In this document: positions 1-7,113 of the stretch, one piece after another
Layout: every line of letters begins with the position of its first letter
Numbering within the stretch: position 1 is the stretch's first letter
DNA from: Mesorhizobium sp. M7A.F.Ca.US.008.03.1.1
GTDB lineage: Bacteria > Pseudomonadota > Alphaproteobacteria > Rhizobiales > Rhizobiaceae
NCBI RefSeq assembly: GCF_003997495.1
Contig: NZ_RZRU01000007.1
Coordinates: 1 to 64,000 of the forward strand
Reading direction: 5' to 3'
Length of the DNA: 64,000 nt
Position numbers and translations under genes: made by a program
The notes under the pieces: generated by a model
What the model was told of the DNA's origin: nothing
The model's input: only the letters and a program-made list of their open reading frames with translations
The model's database searches: none

Positions 1-1
1 G

Positions 2-286
2 AACCATTCGACGGCAGGCAGAAACAGGCTTGGCGTGATTACCCGCGCTGGCGACGAGATGCTTCGAAGCGTGCTGGTGGCGGGCGCCACTGCCCTCATC
101 CAGCACATGCGGCGCGGCAGCAAACGGATCTGGCCCTGGCTGCAGGCCCTGATTGCGCGCAAAGCCCCCAAGCTCGCGGCGGTGGCGCTGGCCAACAAGC
201 TGGCGAGGATCGCTTGGAAGCTGATGGTCAGCGGCGAGCATTACAGCCCCATCGACGCCATCCGCCCGGAGCCTGTGCAGCCGTAA
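2..286 (+). CDS. IS110/IS1111-family transposase, C-terminal part (5' end outside window)
   Basis: The reading frame is open from the first complete codon, so the gene starts before the window. The fragment begins with NHSTAGRNRLG followed by ITRAGDEMLR, the conserved C-terminal motif of IS110/IS1111 DEDD transposases, and continues with the basic helical tail (ARKAPKLAAVALANKLARIAW) expected of this family. The catalytic Tnp-20 domain lies in the visible C-terminal half; the RuvC-like DEDD domain is off-window. These enzymes insert site-specifically, guided in studied members by an RNA encoded by the element. Whether the whole copy is intact cannot be judged. Confidence 0.85.
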   Translation, partial: NHSTAGRNRLGVITRAGDEMLRSVLVAGATALIQHMRRGSKRIWPWLQALIARKAPKLAAVALANKLARIAWKLMVSGEHYSPIDAIRPEPVQP

Positions 287-627
287 GAGCATTAAGCCAG
301 TTCAGCTTGAGCCGCGCGCTCAAGCTGAGGCCGGAACTTGCAAGCAGAGGAGAAGATGGTGTGACCGGTCGAACCGGGACCAGCGAGGCATTCCGAGGTG
401 CTCACCGGCAACCAATGCCGCGTACGTGTTTGGAACTCGCTATCCGTGAAGCCCATCTTGGCCAGCGCTCACAAATCCGCGCGCAAAAGGCCGGACATAT
501 GAGCGCAAGCGATCCGATCAAACTATCTCAGCCAAGCCTTGCAAGCAGGGGGCCGTCCACATATGAGCACCGGAAGCGCAGAAAACGCCATCAGATGGCC
601 TCCGGAGTAGAGTTTCCAAACAGGCTC
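287..627. other. Non-coding tail of the IS110/IS1111-type element and downstream spacer
   Basis: I see no convincing gene in these 341 bases between the transposase stop and the stop of the opposing cytidylyltransferase gene. They contain a strong hairpin (302-328) and a 10-bp direct repeat, ACATATGAGC, at 495-504 and 559-568. In IS1111-group elements the guide RNA is encoded downstream of the transposase, so part of this stretch may encode one. The true right end of the element was not located because its left end is outside the window. Confidence 0.4.
302..328. terminator. Perfect 11-bp stem hairpin after the IS transposase
   Basis: TCAGCTTGAGC at 302-312 is perfectly complementary to GCTCAAGCTGA at 318-328 around a 5-base loop, starting 15 bases after the transposase stop. 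No T-tract follows, so it may be a weak terminator or a stem of the element's non-coding RNA. Confidence 0.4.
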
Positions 628-1563
628 TCAGACCGTCCAGAAATAGCGTACAATGTGGAAGAACACCGGCGCAGCGAAGACCAGGCTGTCGGTGCGGTCC
701 ATCATGCCGCCATGGCCTTCGATGAGATGGCCCCAGTCTTTGACGCCCTGGTCGCGCTTGATGGCCGAGGCGACCAGCCCGCCGAGGAATCCCATCGAGC
801 AGGCGACGAAGGCCACGGCTGCCGCCTGCAGTGGCGAGAAGGGGGTCACGAACGACAACAGCGCGCCGAGCAGGCTTGCCGACACCAGTCCGCCGATCAG
901 CCCTTCCCAGGTTTTCGACGGCGAGACGTTCGGCGAAAACCGGTGTTTTCCAAAGAGCTTGCCGAAGATGTACTGCAGCACGTCGCTGCCTTGCACGACG
1001 ATGATCAGGAAAGCGATCAGCAGCAGTGTACGGCCTTCGAAGCCCGGCACATTGAGTGTCAGCAGGGCAGGGACATGGCTGACGCAATAGACCGAGATCA
1101 TCACCGCCCATTGCTGCGCGGCGATGCGCTCGAGGAAGCGTTCGGTGTCGCCATGCAGCGCCGTGATGGCCGGCATCAACAGGAAGCAGTAGACCGGAAT
1201 GAAGATGACGAAGAGCCCGTACCAGGCGGTCCACACCAACCAGTACTGAAACGGGATGATGATGCCGAACATGCCAAGCAGCACCCAATGGTCGCTGCGG
1301 CGCGTATGCGTCAGCGTCACGAATTCGCGCAGCGCCGCGAAGGAGATCAGCGCAAACAGGATGGTCATCCCGTAACGACCGAAGAAGAAGGCGACCGTCA
1401 TCAGCGCAACCATCACCCACCAGGCGTTGATGCGCTGGGTCAGATTGACCAGCGTCGAACTGAGCGGCTTCGGCGCTCGCGCCGAAAGTATGGTGGCGAC
1501 AACGCTGGCGGTGGTCAAAACCGCCAGCAGGCCGATGATCAGGATGGAGATCTCGTGGCGCAT
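628..1563 (-). CDS. ynbB: Phosphatidate cytidylyltransferase-like membrane protein (YnbB type)
   Basis: This 311-residue, multi-span protein belongs to the CdsA family, which makes CDP-diacylglycerol from phosphatidate and CTP in the inner membrane. The family signature is visible near residues 266-293: SAIKRD, KDWG, GHGGMMDRTDS. It is the last gene of a six-gene minus-strand operon, and its ATG overlaps the acyltransferase stop by one base (TGATG). The gene set around it (CDP-alcohol transferase, hydrolase-methyltransferase, PAP2-phosphatase) matches the E. coli Ynb proteins, so it is more likely the YnbB-type accessory enzyme than the housekeeping CdsA. The symbol is by analogy. The substrate is not shown by the sequence. 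Confidence 0.85.
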   Translation of the reverse strand: MRHEISILIIGLLAVLTTASVVATILSARAPKPLSSTLVNLTQRINAWWVMVALMTVAFFFGRYGMTILFALISFAALREFVTLTHTRRSDHWVLLGMFGIIIPFQYWLVWTAWYGLFVIFIPVYCFLLMPAITALHGDTERFLERIAAQQWAVMISVYCVSHVPALLTLNVPGFEGRTLLLIAFLIIVVQGSDVLQYIFGKLFGKHRFSPNVSPSKTWEGLIGGLVSASLLGALLSFVTPFSPLQAAAVAFVACSMGFLGGLVASAIKRDQGVKDWGHLIEGHGGMMDRTDSLVFAAPVFFHIVRYFWTV

Positions 1564-2225
1564 CAATCGTCTCGCTCGGGACGCGGGTTGAGCGCCAGAA
1601 GCGTGGCGTGGGCGCGTTCGAGGAAGGCGCGGCGTTCCTCGCCCGGGCCAACCGCGACCGGCGCGCCGAAGACGACGCGGCACAGCAGCGGCACCGGCAG
1701 GAACTGGCCCTTGGGCAGCACGCGCGACATGTTCTCGATCCAGCACGGGATCAGCTCGACCTCAGGCCGCGCCGTCGAGAGATTGTAGAGCCCGGAGCGG
1801 AAAGCCAGCAGCGGCTCTTCGGTCATGTTGCGGGTGCCCTCGGGAAACAGGATCAGCGAGTGGCCCTGGTCGAGAACCGACAGCATGATCTCGATCGGGT
1901 TTTCCTCAGGTTTCGTCCATTGCCGGTTGATGAGCACGGACGACAGCATGTCCTGCGCGATGAAGCGGCGCAGCCGCGACTTCCCCCAATATTCGCCTGC
2001 GGCAACCGCGTGCGTGATCGCGCGCTCCCTTTCGCTGAGACAGGCCGACAGCAGGATGAAGTCGCCATGGCTGGTGTGATTGGCGAAATAGATGCGCTGC
2101 CGGTCGGACGGCAGGCTGCCGCTCCAGATCGGACGCACGCCGGTCACCATCCAGGCCAGCGCCGAGAGGCCGACGGACGTCACGGTCTGCAGCAAGGTGA
2201 AGGTTTTCAGCGAAAGCTTGTTCAT
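1563..2225 (-). CDS. Lysophospholipid (1-acylglycerol-3-phosphate) acyltransferase, PlsC family
   Basis: The 220-residue protein carries the acyltransferase HX4D motif as NHTSHGD (residues 49-55) and the acceptor motif FPEGTR (126-131). An N-terminal hydrophobic segment covers about residues 8-30. Members acylate lysophosphatidate or related lysolipids at the membrane. I chose the start at 2225 because its ATG overlaps the upstream stop in an ATGA quartet; an ATG four codons earlier at 2237 is possible. It sits in the Ynb-like operon directly before the cytidylyltransferase, so it probably supplies the phosphatidate-type substrate. E. coli ynbABCD has no such gene. Confidence 0.88.
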   Translation of the reverse strand: MNKLSLKTFTLLQTVTSVGLSALAWMVTGVRPIWSGSLPSDRQRIYFANHTSHGDFILLSACLSERERAITHAVAAGEYWGKSRLRRFIAQDMLSSVLINRQWTKPEENPIEIMLSVLDQGHSLILFPEGTRNMTEEPLLAFRSGLYNLSTARPEVELIPCWIENMSRVLPKGQFLPVPLLCRVVFGAPVAVGPGEERRAFLERAHATLLALNPRPERDD

Positions 2226-2665
2226 CGCGGCGCCCAAAACCCCGCCGCCAGAAGCGCTGCGGCAAACAGCGCCAGGGCCGCGCGCTGCTTGAACAGCAAG
2301 CGGTTTGTGCCGGCCATGCGGTCTTCGAGCGAGCGTGTCGCGGACGGGGCCGGTTTCAGGCGCATGCGCGTCAGCATGTCATCCACCGCGCCGCCGCCGG
2401 AAGCTTCGTCGTCATGGCTCGCCATCACCCGGAACAGCAGCGCGTCGAATGCCAGCAGCGCCGACAGCGCCAGCACGGCGACAGCGCTCGCGGCGGTGAT
2501 CGACAGGGCGAAGGCCGCCGGCAAGTTTTCGAAAGCGCCGCGCGTCGAGGCAGCCAGCGGCGCAAGAATATTCGCGGCCACCACGAGTGCAGCCGGCCAA
2601 GCGGCCTGCCGCATCAACATGCCGGCGAAGCGGTCGGTGCGGTCCTGATAGGGATTGCCGGTCAT
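2222..2665 (-). CDS. Small membrane protein of the lipid operon, unknown function
   Basis: I do not recognise this 147-residue protein. It has hydrophobic stretches near residues 20-40, a long one near 50-80 (rich in Ala, Leu and Val) and one close to the C-terminus, separated by an acidic and polar region containing DDEASGGG. That suggests two or three membrane spans. It is joined to both neighbours by ATGA overlaps, so it is probably translated with the PAP2-phosphatase and the acyltransferase. The position suggests an accessory or scaffold role in the operon, but nothing in the sequence proves it. Confidence 0.7.
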   Translation of the reverse strand: MTGNPYQDRTDRFAGMLMRQAAWPAALVVAANILAPLAASTRGAFENLPAAFALSITAASAVAVLALSALLAFDALLFRVMASHDDEASGGGAVDDMLTRMRLKPAPSATRSLEDRMAGTNRLLFKQRAALALFAAALLAAGFWAPR

Positions 2666-3987
2666 GACGCCACCCGCTCCGTGGCCTCGGCGAGATGAAC
2701 CGGCCGGCCGGCGGCCGCGAGCATCTCGCGGGCAAGCGCTGGCGTCGTGGCCTTGCCGGTCGCCACCAGCCATTCGGCGACGACGCCAGCGCTGCGCTGG
2801 AAGCCAAGCGCGCAGCACACCAGGACGGTGCCGTCGCGACGCGCACTCTCCAGCGCGCCGGCTGCCTGCTGCCGTATCGCCGCCGGCGGTGGCAACAGGT
2901 CGACCATCGGAAAGCTGATCCAGCGGCAAGCGGCTGCCGCCGGCTTTTCAAGTTCGGCGGCGAGGTCGATGACCGTGCCGAAGCTGTTGGCCTCGCGTGC
3001 CGTGGGAAAGCGTCCGAGAAAGACGCCGTCGGCAATCGCCACCTGGGGAGCAAGATTGCGCGTCCACGCCCATATGTTTGCCCGGGCGCCGAGGCGGTAA
3101 GGCAAGAGCAGGACACGGCTTGCCAGCGTGATGCCGCCATCGGCGGATTTCTGGAACACTTTTTCGCCTGCCCCTGCATAGGCGAGGGCGACGATGGCCA
3201 GCGCCAGCGCCGGCCAAAGCAGGAAGAGCGCGACAGCGCAAACGAATGCACCGAGCGCAGCACCCGCCAACGCGAGCACGGCGCCCAGCGCGTAGAACCG
3301 CGCCAGCCGCCGCGCTTTCGCATCATTGGTCAGCCGGAAGCCTGAAAACGGCAACGCGCCGCTGCGCGGAAACAGCCACAGCGCAAAGAACCCGAGCAGC
3401 GCGCCGGTCGGGATGTCGATGAAATGATGCTGCCAGGTCGTCAGCACCGAGGCGCCGATGAGGAAGCACCAGCCATGCCAAAGCGGCAGGAGCAACCCGC
3501 CGAGTCGGTGGCGCCAATGATCCCAGATGATCACCAGAAGGGCGATGTGCAGCGAGGGCGCCTGGTTGAACGGCTTGTCGAAACCGCCGAGCACGGCAAA
3601 CAGGAAGCCCGGCAGGCCGGTCGTCGCCGGTCGCACGAATGTCGCGGTCAGCGGGAACAGGATGAAGCAGATAACGGCGACGATCTGCGCGGTGAGATAG
3701 CGTGCGGCCAGACGGTCGACCCCTTGCCTGTCGTTGTTGAGCAGCAGCGACAGGCCGTAGAACAGGTTGATCGACCAATAGGGCACGATGGTCCAGGCGA
3801 CGAACGGAATGCTGTGTTCGAAGGAGAACACGATGCTGCCGACATCGTCGCGCCGCGACGCCAGCCAGTTGGCGAAGCCGTAGCTGAGGTAGAAGAACGG
3901 CGCCAGGAATGCCAGCCAGAGGGCTGTCCTGACGACCACCCGGCTATAAGGTTCGGCACGCGCCATGGATGCAGGCGATGAGACCAT
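2662..3987 (-). CDS. ynbD: PAP2 phosphatase fused to a dual-specificity phosphatase domain (YnbD type)
   Basis: The 441-residue fusion has an N-terminal integral-membrane PAP2 domain with PSLH (residues 144-147) and HHFID (187-191). Further membrane spans reach about residue 270, followed by a soluble cysteine phosphatase domain with C392-x5-R398 in CCALGFQRSAG. The usual His before the nucleophile Cys is Cys391 here. The architecture matches E. coli YnbD. PAP2 enzymes remove phosphate from lipid phosphates; the second domain could act on protein phosphotyrosine, phosphoinositol or a lipid head-group phosphate such as phosphatidylglycerophosphate. The start at 3987 lies five bases after the upstream stop; another ATG is at 3966. 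The 3' end overlaps the next gene by four bases. Confidence 0.88.
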   Translation of the reverse strand: MVSSPASMARAEPYSRVVVRTALWLAFLAPFFYLSYGFANWLASRRDDVGSIVFSFEHSIPFVAWTIVPYWSINLFYGLSLLLNNDRQGVDRLAARYLTAQIVAVICFILFPLTATFVRPATTGLPGFLFAVLGGFDKPFNQAPSLHIALLVIIWDHWRHRLGGLLLPLWHGWCFLIGASVLTTWQHHFIDIPTGALLGFFALWLFPRSGALPFSGFRLTNDAKARRLARFYALGAVLALAGAALGAFVCAVALFLLWPALALAIVALAYAGAGEKVFQKSADGGITLASRVLLLPYRLGARANIWAWTRNLAPQVAIADGVFLGRFPTAREANSFGTVIDLAAELEKPAAAACRWISFPMVDLLPPPAAIRQQAAGALESARRDGTVLVCCALGFQRSAGVVAEWLVATGKATTPALAREMLAAAGRPVHLAEATERVAS

Positions 3988-3992
3988 GCTGT

Positions 3993-5780
3993 TCAGCGGC
4001 GCCGCGCGACCGAGACGGTGAAGATGCCCCATTGGTCGATGCGCTGGTCGAGCTTGTCGAAACCGGCAGCTTCGACGAGCTGGTCCATCTCGCCCTGCGT
4101 GCGCCGCCGCATCACCCAGGCTTCGCCGCCACGATGCGAGGTCAGGCTGCGTGCGATCATCTCGAGTTGCGGGTGCCAGGGCTGGTTGGTGTAAAGCAGC
4201 AGGCTGCCCGGCTGCATGGCGCTGGCCAGTCCACCGAGCGAGCGGGCGATCATCGCATTGTCCGAGAACAGCTCGTAGAGGCCGGAAACGATGGCAAGGT
4301 CCGGAGCCGGATCGATCGAAGCGAGCATGTCGGCATCGAAAGCGTCGGCGCGCTGGAACGAGACATCAGCCGCCAATTGCCGCTCAGCGATCAGCTTGCG
4401 GCCAAGCTGCACGTTGAGGTCGGAATAATCCTGCAGGCGCACGCTCGCCGGCTGGTCGGGGCTCTTCACGATGGCATCGAGAACATAGCGGCCGTGGCCG
4501 GCGGCGATGTCGAGAATGTGCGCCGGCCGACCTGCGGCCTTGAGCGTCGCCAGGCACGAGCCGATGAGTTCTTCGAGATGCAGCTTGCGCTGGCGGATGC
4601 CGCGCCAGCCGATGGCCTCCAGGAAGACACGGTCGACGACGCGGCCAAGAGGTGTGAGACCCCGCGCGTCGTTCTCATAGACATAGTCAAGCGTCGAGCC
4701 GGAATCGAAGCCGGTGGCGATGCCGGTCTTCATACCCATCGAGACCCAGGCGCCCATGCGGATGGAGGCGCGGCTGAATGCCCAATAGAGGCCTTTGGGC
4801 GACAACAGAGCGAGCGGCGAGGCAAGCCTGTCGGCCTCGTCGCGGGTGTAGCCGGCAATGTCCGCCTGCTTCAGGTCGACAGATACGTCTGGTGCTGCAA
4901 ACTGCTTCGCCAGGAACGGCCGGATCAGGTCGAGGGCCTGCGCGCGGTCGCGCTCGCCCAGCGTGTCGTGGAAGAAACCCGGTAACACATGGCGTTCCTT
5001 GGCGCGGCTGCCGAGATTGACGAAAAACTCATGCTGCGGGCCGTGGCGCACCACCCAGTCGCTGCCCGAGAGCAGAAGCTGCGTCGGCACGGTGATGGCG
5101 CGGGCATCAGTGACGATGCGGGCGGCATGCTGGTAGAGTTCGACCAGGATGTTGGAGGCGATCGGCCGCGTGATCAGCGGATCGCTCTCGAAGGAGGCGA
5201 TGCGCACCGGGTCATGGGTCAGGAATTTCGCCTTGACGTAGGAATTGACGAAGAAGCGGCCCTTGAGCTTCTGCCAGAGTGCGATGCCTTCCCTGGCGAA
5301 GGGCACGTAGAGTTTTACCGAGAAGGCCGGTGAGGCCAGCACCATGGCGCGCAACTTCGGCGCATAGTCATGCACCCAGGCGGCGGCCAGCACGGCGCCG
5401 AAGGACTGTGCGATCAGCGCGATATCCTGCGTGGCGAAGCCATCCCTGGCGGCAATCTCGCGCATGAAGCAGTCGATGTCGCGCACCAGCGCCGAGAAGG
5501 AAGGGGCATAGCCGCGCTCGCCGGACGAACGGCCATTGCCGCGCGCATCCCACGCATAGAAGGCGTGGTCCGGCATCCGCAATTCGTCGACGAGATGGGC
5601 CATGCGGCCGCCATGCTCGTGGCCGCGATGGAAGAGCACCACCGCACCTTTGGCATTGGCCGAAGCCGCCGGCCAGAATCGGTAGAAGATCTCCGTCCCG
5701 TCATGGCTGCGCAAGACCCGCTCCTGCGCTTGCCGCGCAAGGCTTTCCGTGGCCGCGGCGGCGATCGGTTCGTGCATCAT
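3993..5780 (-). CDS. ynbC: Bifunctional alpha/beta hydrolase - SAM-dependent methyltransferase (YnbC type)
   Basis: The 595-residue protein joins two enzymes. The N-terminal half is a serine hydrolase of the monoacylglycerol lipase/lysophospholipase kind, with FHRGHEHGGRM near residue 50, WDARGNGRSSG near 77 and the nucleophile elbow AQSFG with Ser126. The C-terminal half, from about residue 421, has the class I methyltransferase motif DIAAGHGRY. This fusion matches E. coli YnbC. I chose the ATG at 5780 because AGAGGGAAAG lies just upstream of it; an upstream ATG at 5813 lacks such a site. A lipid substrate for both halves is likely from the operon, but the reaction is unknown. Confidence 0.88.
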   Translation of the reverse strand: MMHEPIAAAATESLARQAQERVLRSHDGTEIFYRFWPAASANAKGAVVLFHRGHEHGGRMAHLVDELRMPDHAFYAWDARGNGRSSGERGYAPSFSALVRDIDCFMREIAARDGFATQDIALIAQSFGAVLAAAWVHDYAPKLRAMVLASPAFSVKLYVPFAREGIALWQKLKGRFFVNSYVKAKFLTHDPVRIASFESDPLITRPIASNILVELYQHAARIVTDARAITVPTQLLLSGSDWVVRHGPQHEFFVNLGSRAKERHVLPGFFHDTLGERDRAQALDLIRPFLAKQFAAPDVSVDLKQADIAGYTRDEADRLASPLALLSPKGLYWAFSRASIRMGAWVSMGMKTGIATGFDSGSTLDYVYENDARGLTPLGRVVDRVFLEAIGWRGIRQRKLHLEELIGSCLATLKAAGRPAHILDIAAGHGRYVLDAIVKSPDQPASVRLQDYSDLNVQLGRKLIAERQLAADVSFQRADAFDADMLASIDPAPDLAIVSGLYELFSDNAMIARSLGGLASAMQPGSLLLYTNQPWHPQLEMIARSLTSHRGGEAWVMRRRTQGEMDQLVEAAGFDKLDQRIDQWGIFTVSVARRR

Positions 5781-5828
5781 GGTCTTTCCCTCTGGCGGCC
5801 CCACTGGCGGCATGGCGAGCCTCGATGC

Positions 5829-6437
5829 TCAGCTGGCGCTGCCAATAAGGCCGGCGCGTATCCGGTTTATGGCGGTCAGCAGCGAAAGCGTTGCCATGGC
5901 CGGAAACACACATGGCGCTATCGATGCCGGCCACAGCCCTGCGGCGTACAGCACGGCGACGACGCCGAGCGCCAGCGCCCTGTCGCTCTTGCCGAACGGC
6001 CCGGCGTAATTACGCTCGATCTTGGCGGCGACGCCGAGCACGCCGGCAAACTCGGTCAGCACGGCCGATATCGCGAAGGCGACGACGCCCCATGCGCCAA
6101 ATTCCGGAAAGACGGCAAAAGGGAGTATAAGCGCGAGGTCCGAAACGACGTCGCACAACTCGTTCAGATACATGCCCAGCGTCGAGGCTTGGCCATGCTC
6201 GCGCGCCAGCATGCCGTCCACGGCATTCAGTGCCATGCGCACGAACATCACCGCGGGGATAAGCAGCAGGAGCCAGCGCCAATCATGCCAGATCGCAATG
6301 GCCGCGCCGGCAGTTATCGACATCACGGCCGCCAGGATGGTTACGCTGTTTGCGGTGACCCCGATTGCCGCCAGCCGATTGACCAGCGGCCGCAGTCGAC
6401 CCTGAAAGGCCGGCTTGAGAGCGTAAAGCGTCGGCAT
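5829..6437 (-). CDS. ynbA: CDP-alcohol phosphatidyltransferase family protein (YnbA type)
   Basis: The 202-residue, multi-span inner-membrane protein is the first gene of the lipid operon. It carries the CDP-alcohol transferase signature in altered form: N71-AVDG-ML-AR (71-79), G88, N92 and D96. In the canonical pattern D-x2-D-G-x2-A-R-x8-G-x3-D-x3-D the first and third positions are Asp; here both are Asn. The family transfers a phosphatidyl group from CDP-diacylglycerol to an alcohol such as glycerol phosphate, inositol or serine. The acceptor here is unknown. The operon promoter should lie at 6438-6624, shared with the divergent marR gene. Confidence 0.87.
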   Translation of the reverse strand: MPTLYALKPAFQGRLRPLVNRLAAIGVTANSVTILAAVMSITAGAAIAIWHDWRWLLLLIPAVMFVRMALNAVDGMLAREHGQASTLGMYLNELCDVVSDLALILPFAVFPEFGAWGVVAFAISAVLTEFAGVLGVAAKIERNYAGPFGKSDRALALGVVAVLYAAGLWPASIAPCVFPAMATLSLLTAINRIRAGLIGSAS

Positions 6438-6602
6438 TGCGTTGATCCCCCGATCCTGTTCAGCGGCTGTACATCAATATGCCGGACGCGGCCAGCGTAG
6501 ACGGCGCGCGGCCATCATGCGTTCGCAAATCGCTAACCATGATTGGTCCGGCAAAGCCGTCATGGCACATTTGCCGGCTTCTTGTGCAACGCGGCATCTT
6601 GA

Positions 6603-6622
6603 ATAGTAAGCACGCTTATTAT
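6603..6622. promoter_or_regulatory. Imperfect palindrome, candidate MarR operator
   Basis: TAAGC (6607-6611) and GCTTA (6614-6618) form an inverted repeat around AC. ATA/TAT outside extends the dyad to 20 bp with one mismatched pair. It ends just before the marR start codon, which suits an autoregulatory MarR operator. It also lies in the divergent promoter region of the lipid operon. Confidence 0.45.
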
Positions 6623-6624
6623 AT

Positions 6625-7113
6625 ATGTCACTCATGGTTTCTGATGGCATCGACAGATTGGGCTTCTTGATCCACGACGTGCAGCGCCTGATGCGCAAGC
6701 GCTTCGAGGCGAGGGCCAGTGGCTTGGGTCTTTCTTCGGCGCAATGGCGGCTTCTGGTCCGCGTTGCCAAGGAAGACGGTGTCGCGCAGGCGCGGCTGGC
6801 CGAACTTCTCGAAATCGAGCCGATCAGCGTTTCGCGCCTGGTCGACCGCATGGAGGAGGGAGGCTGGATCGAGCGTCGTTCCGACGCCGCCGATCGTCGC
6901 GTCCGCATGATCTTCCTGACGCCCAAGGCAAGCGATGCCTACGCCGTGATCAAGAGCATTGCCGGAGAAGTCTATGAGGAATCGCTGGTCGGCGTGAAGC
7001 CGGAAGCCCGTCGCGTCCTCATCGAAGGGCTCGAGGCGATGGTCCGCAACCTGACCGACGACGAGACGCCGTCCATTGAAAAAGTGAAGAATACAGAGGG
7101 CGCAGCAGCATGA
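6625..7113 (+). CDS. MarR-family transcriptional regulator of the efflux genes
   Basis: The 162-residue protein has the winged helix-turn-helix of the MarR family. The recognition region is QARLAELLEIEPISVSRLVDRM and the wing motif is SDAADRRVRMIFLT. It overlaps emrA by four bases (ATGA), so marR, emrA and emrB are probably co-transcribed in part, with MarR repressing the set until a phenolic or antibiotic ligand binds. A palindrome directly upstream (6603-6622) is a candidate operator. The ATG at 6634 is an alternative start; neither has a strong ribosome binding site. Confidence 0.9.
   Translation: MSLMVSDGIDRLGFLIHDVQRLMRKRFEARASGLGLSSAQWRLLVRVAKEDGVAQARLAELLEIEPISVSRLVDRMEEGGWIERRSDAADRRVRMIFLTPKASDAYAVIKSIAGEVYEESLVGVKPEARRVLIEGLEAMVRNLTDDETPSIEKVKNTEGAAA

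Noticed and set aside
518..1651. Minus-strand 377-codon open frame in another phase of the cytidylyltransferase region
   Set aside because: It is Arg/Ala-rich with no motif, while the overlapping phase carries the CdsA signature.
214..1788. Plus-strand 524-codon open frame
   Set aside because: It lies antisense to the cytidylyltransferase gene and its composition is that of a shadow frame. It also overlaps the transposase end.
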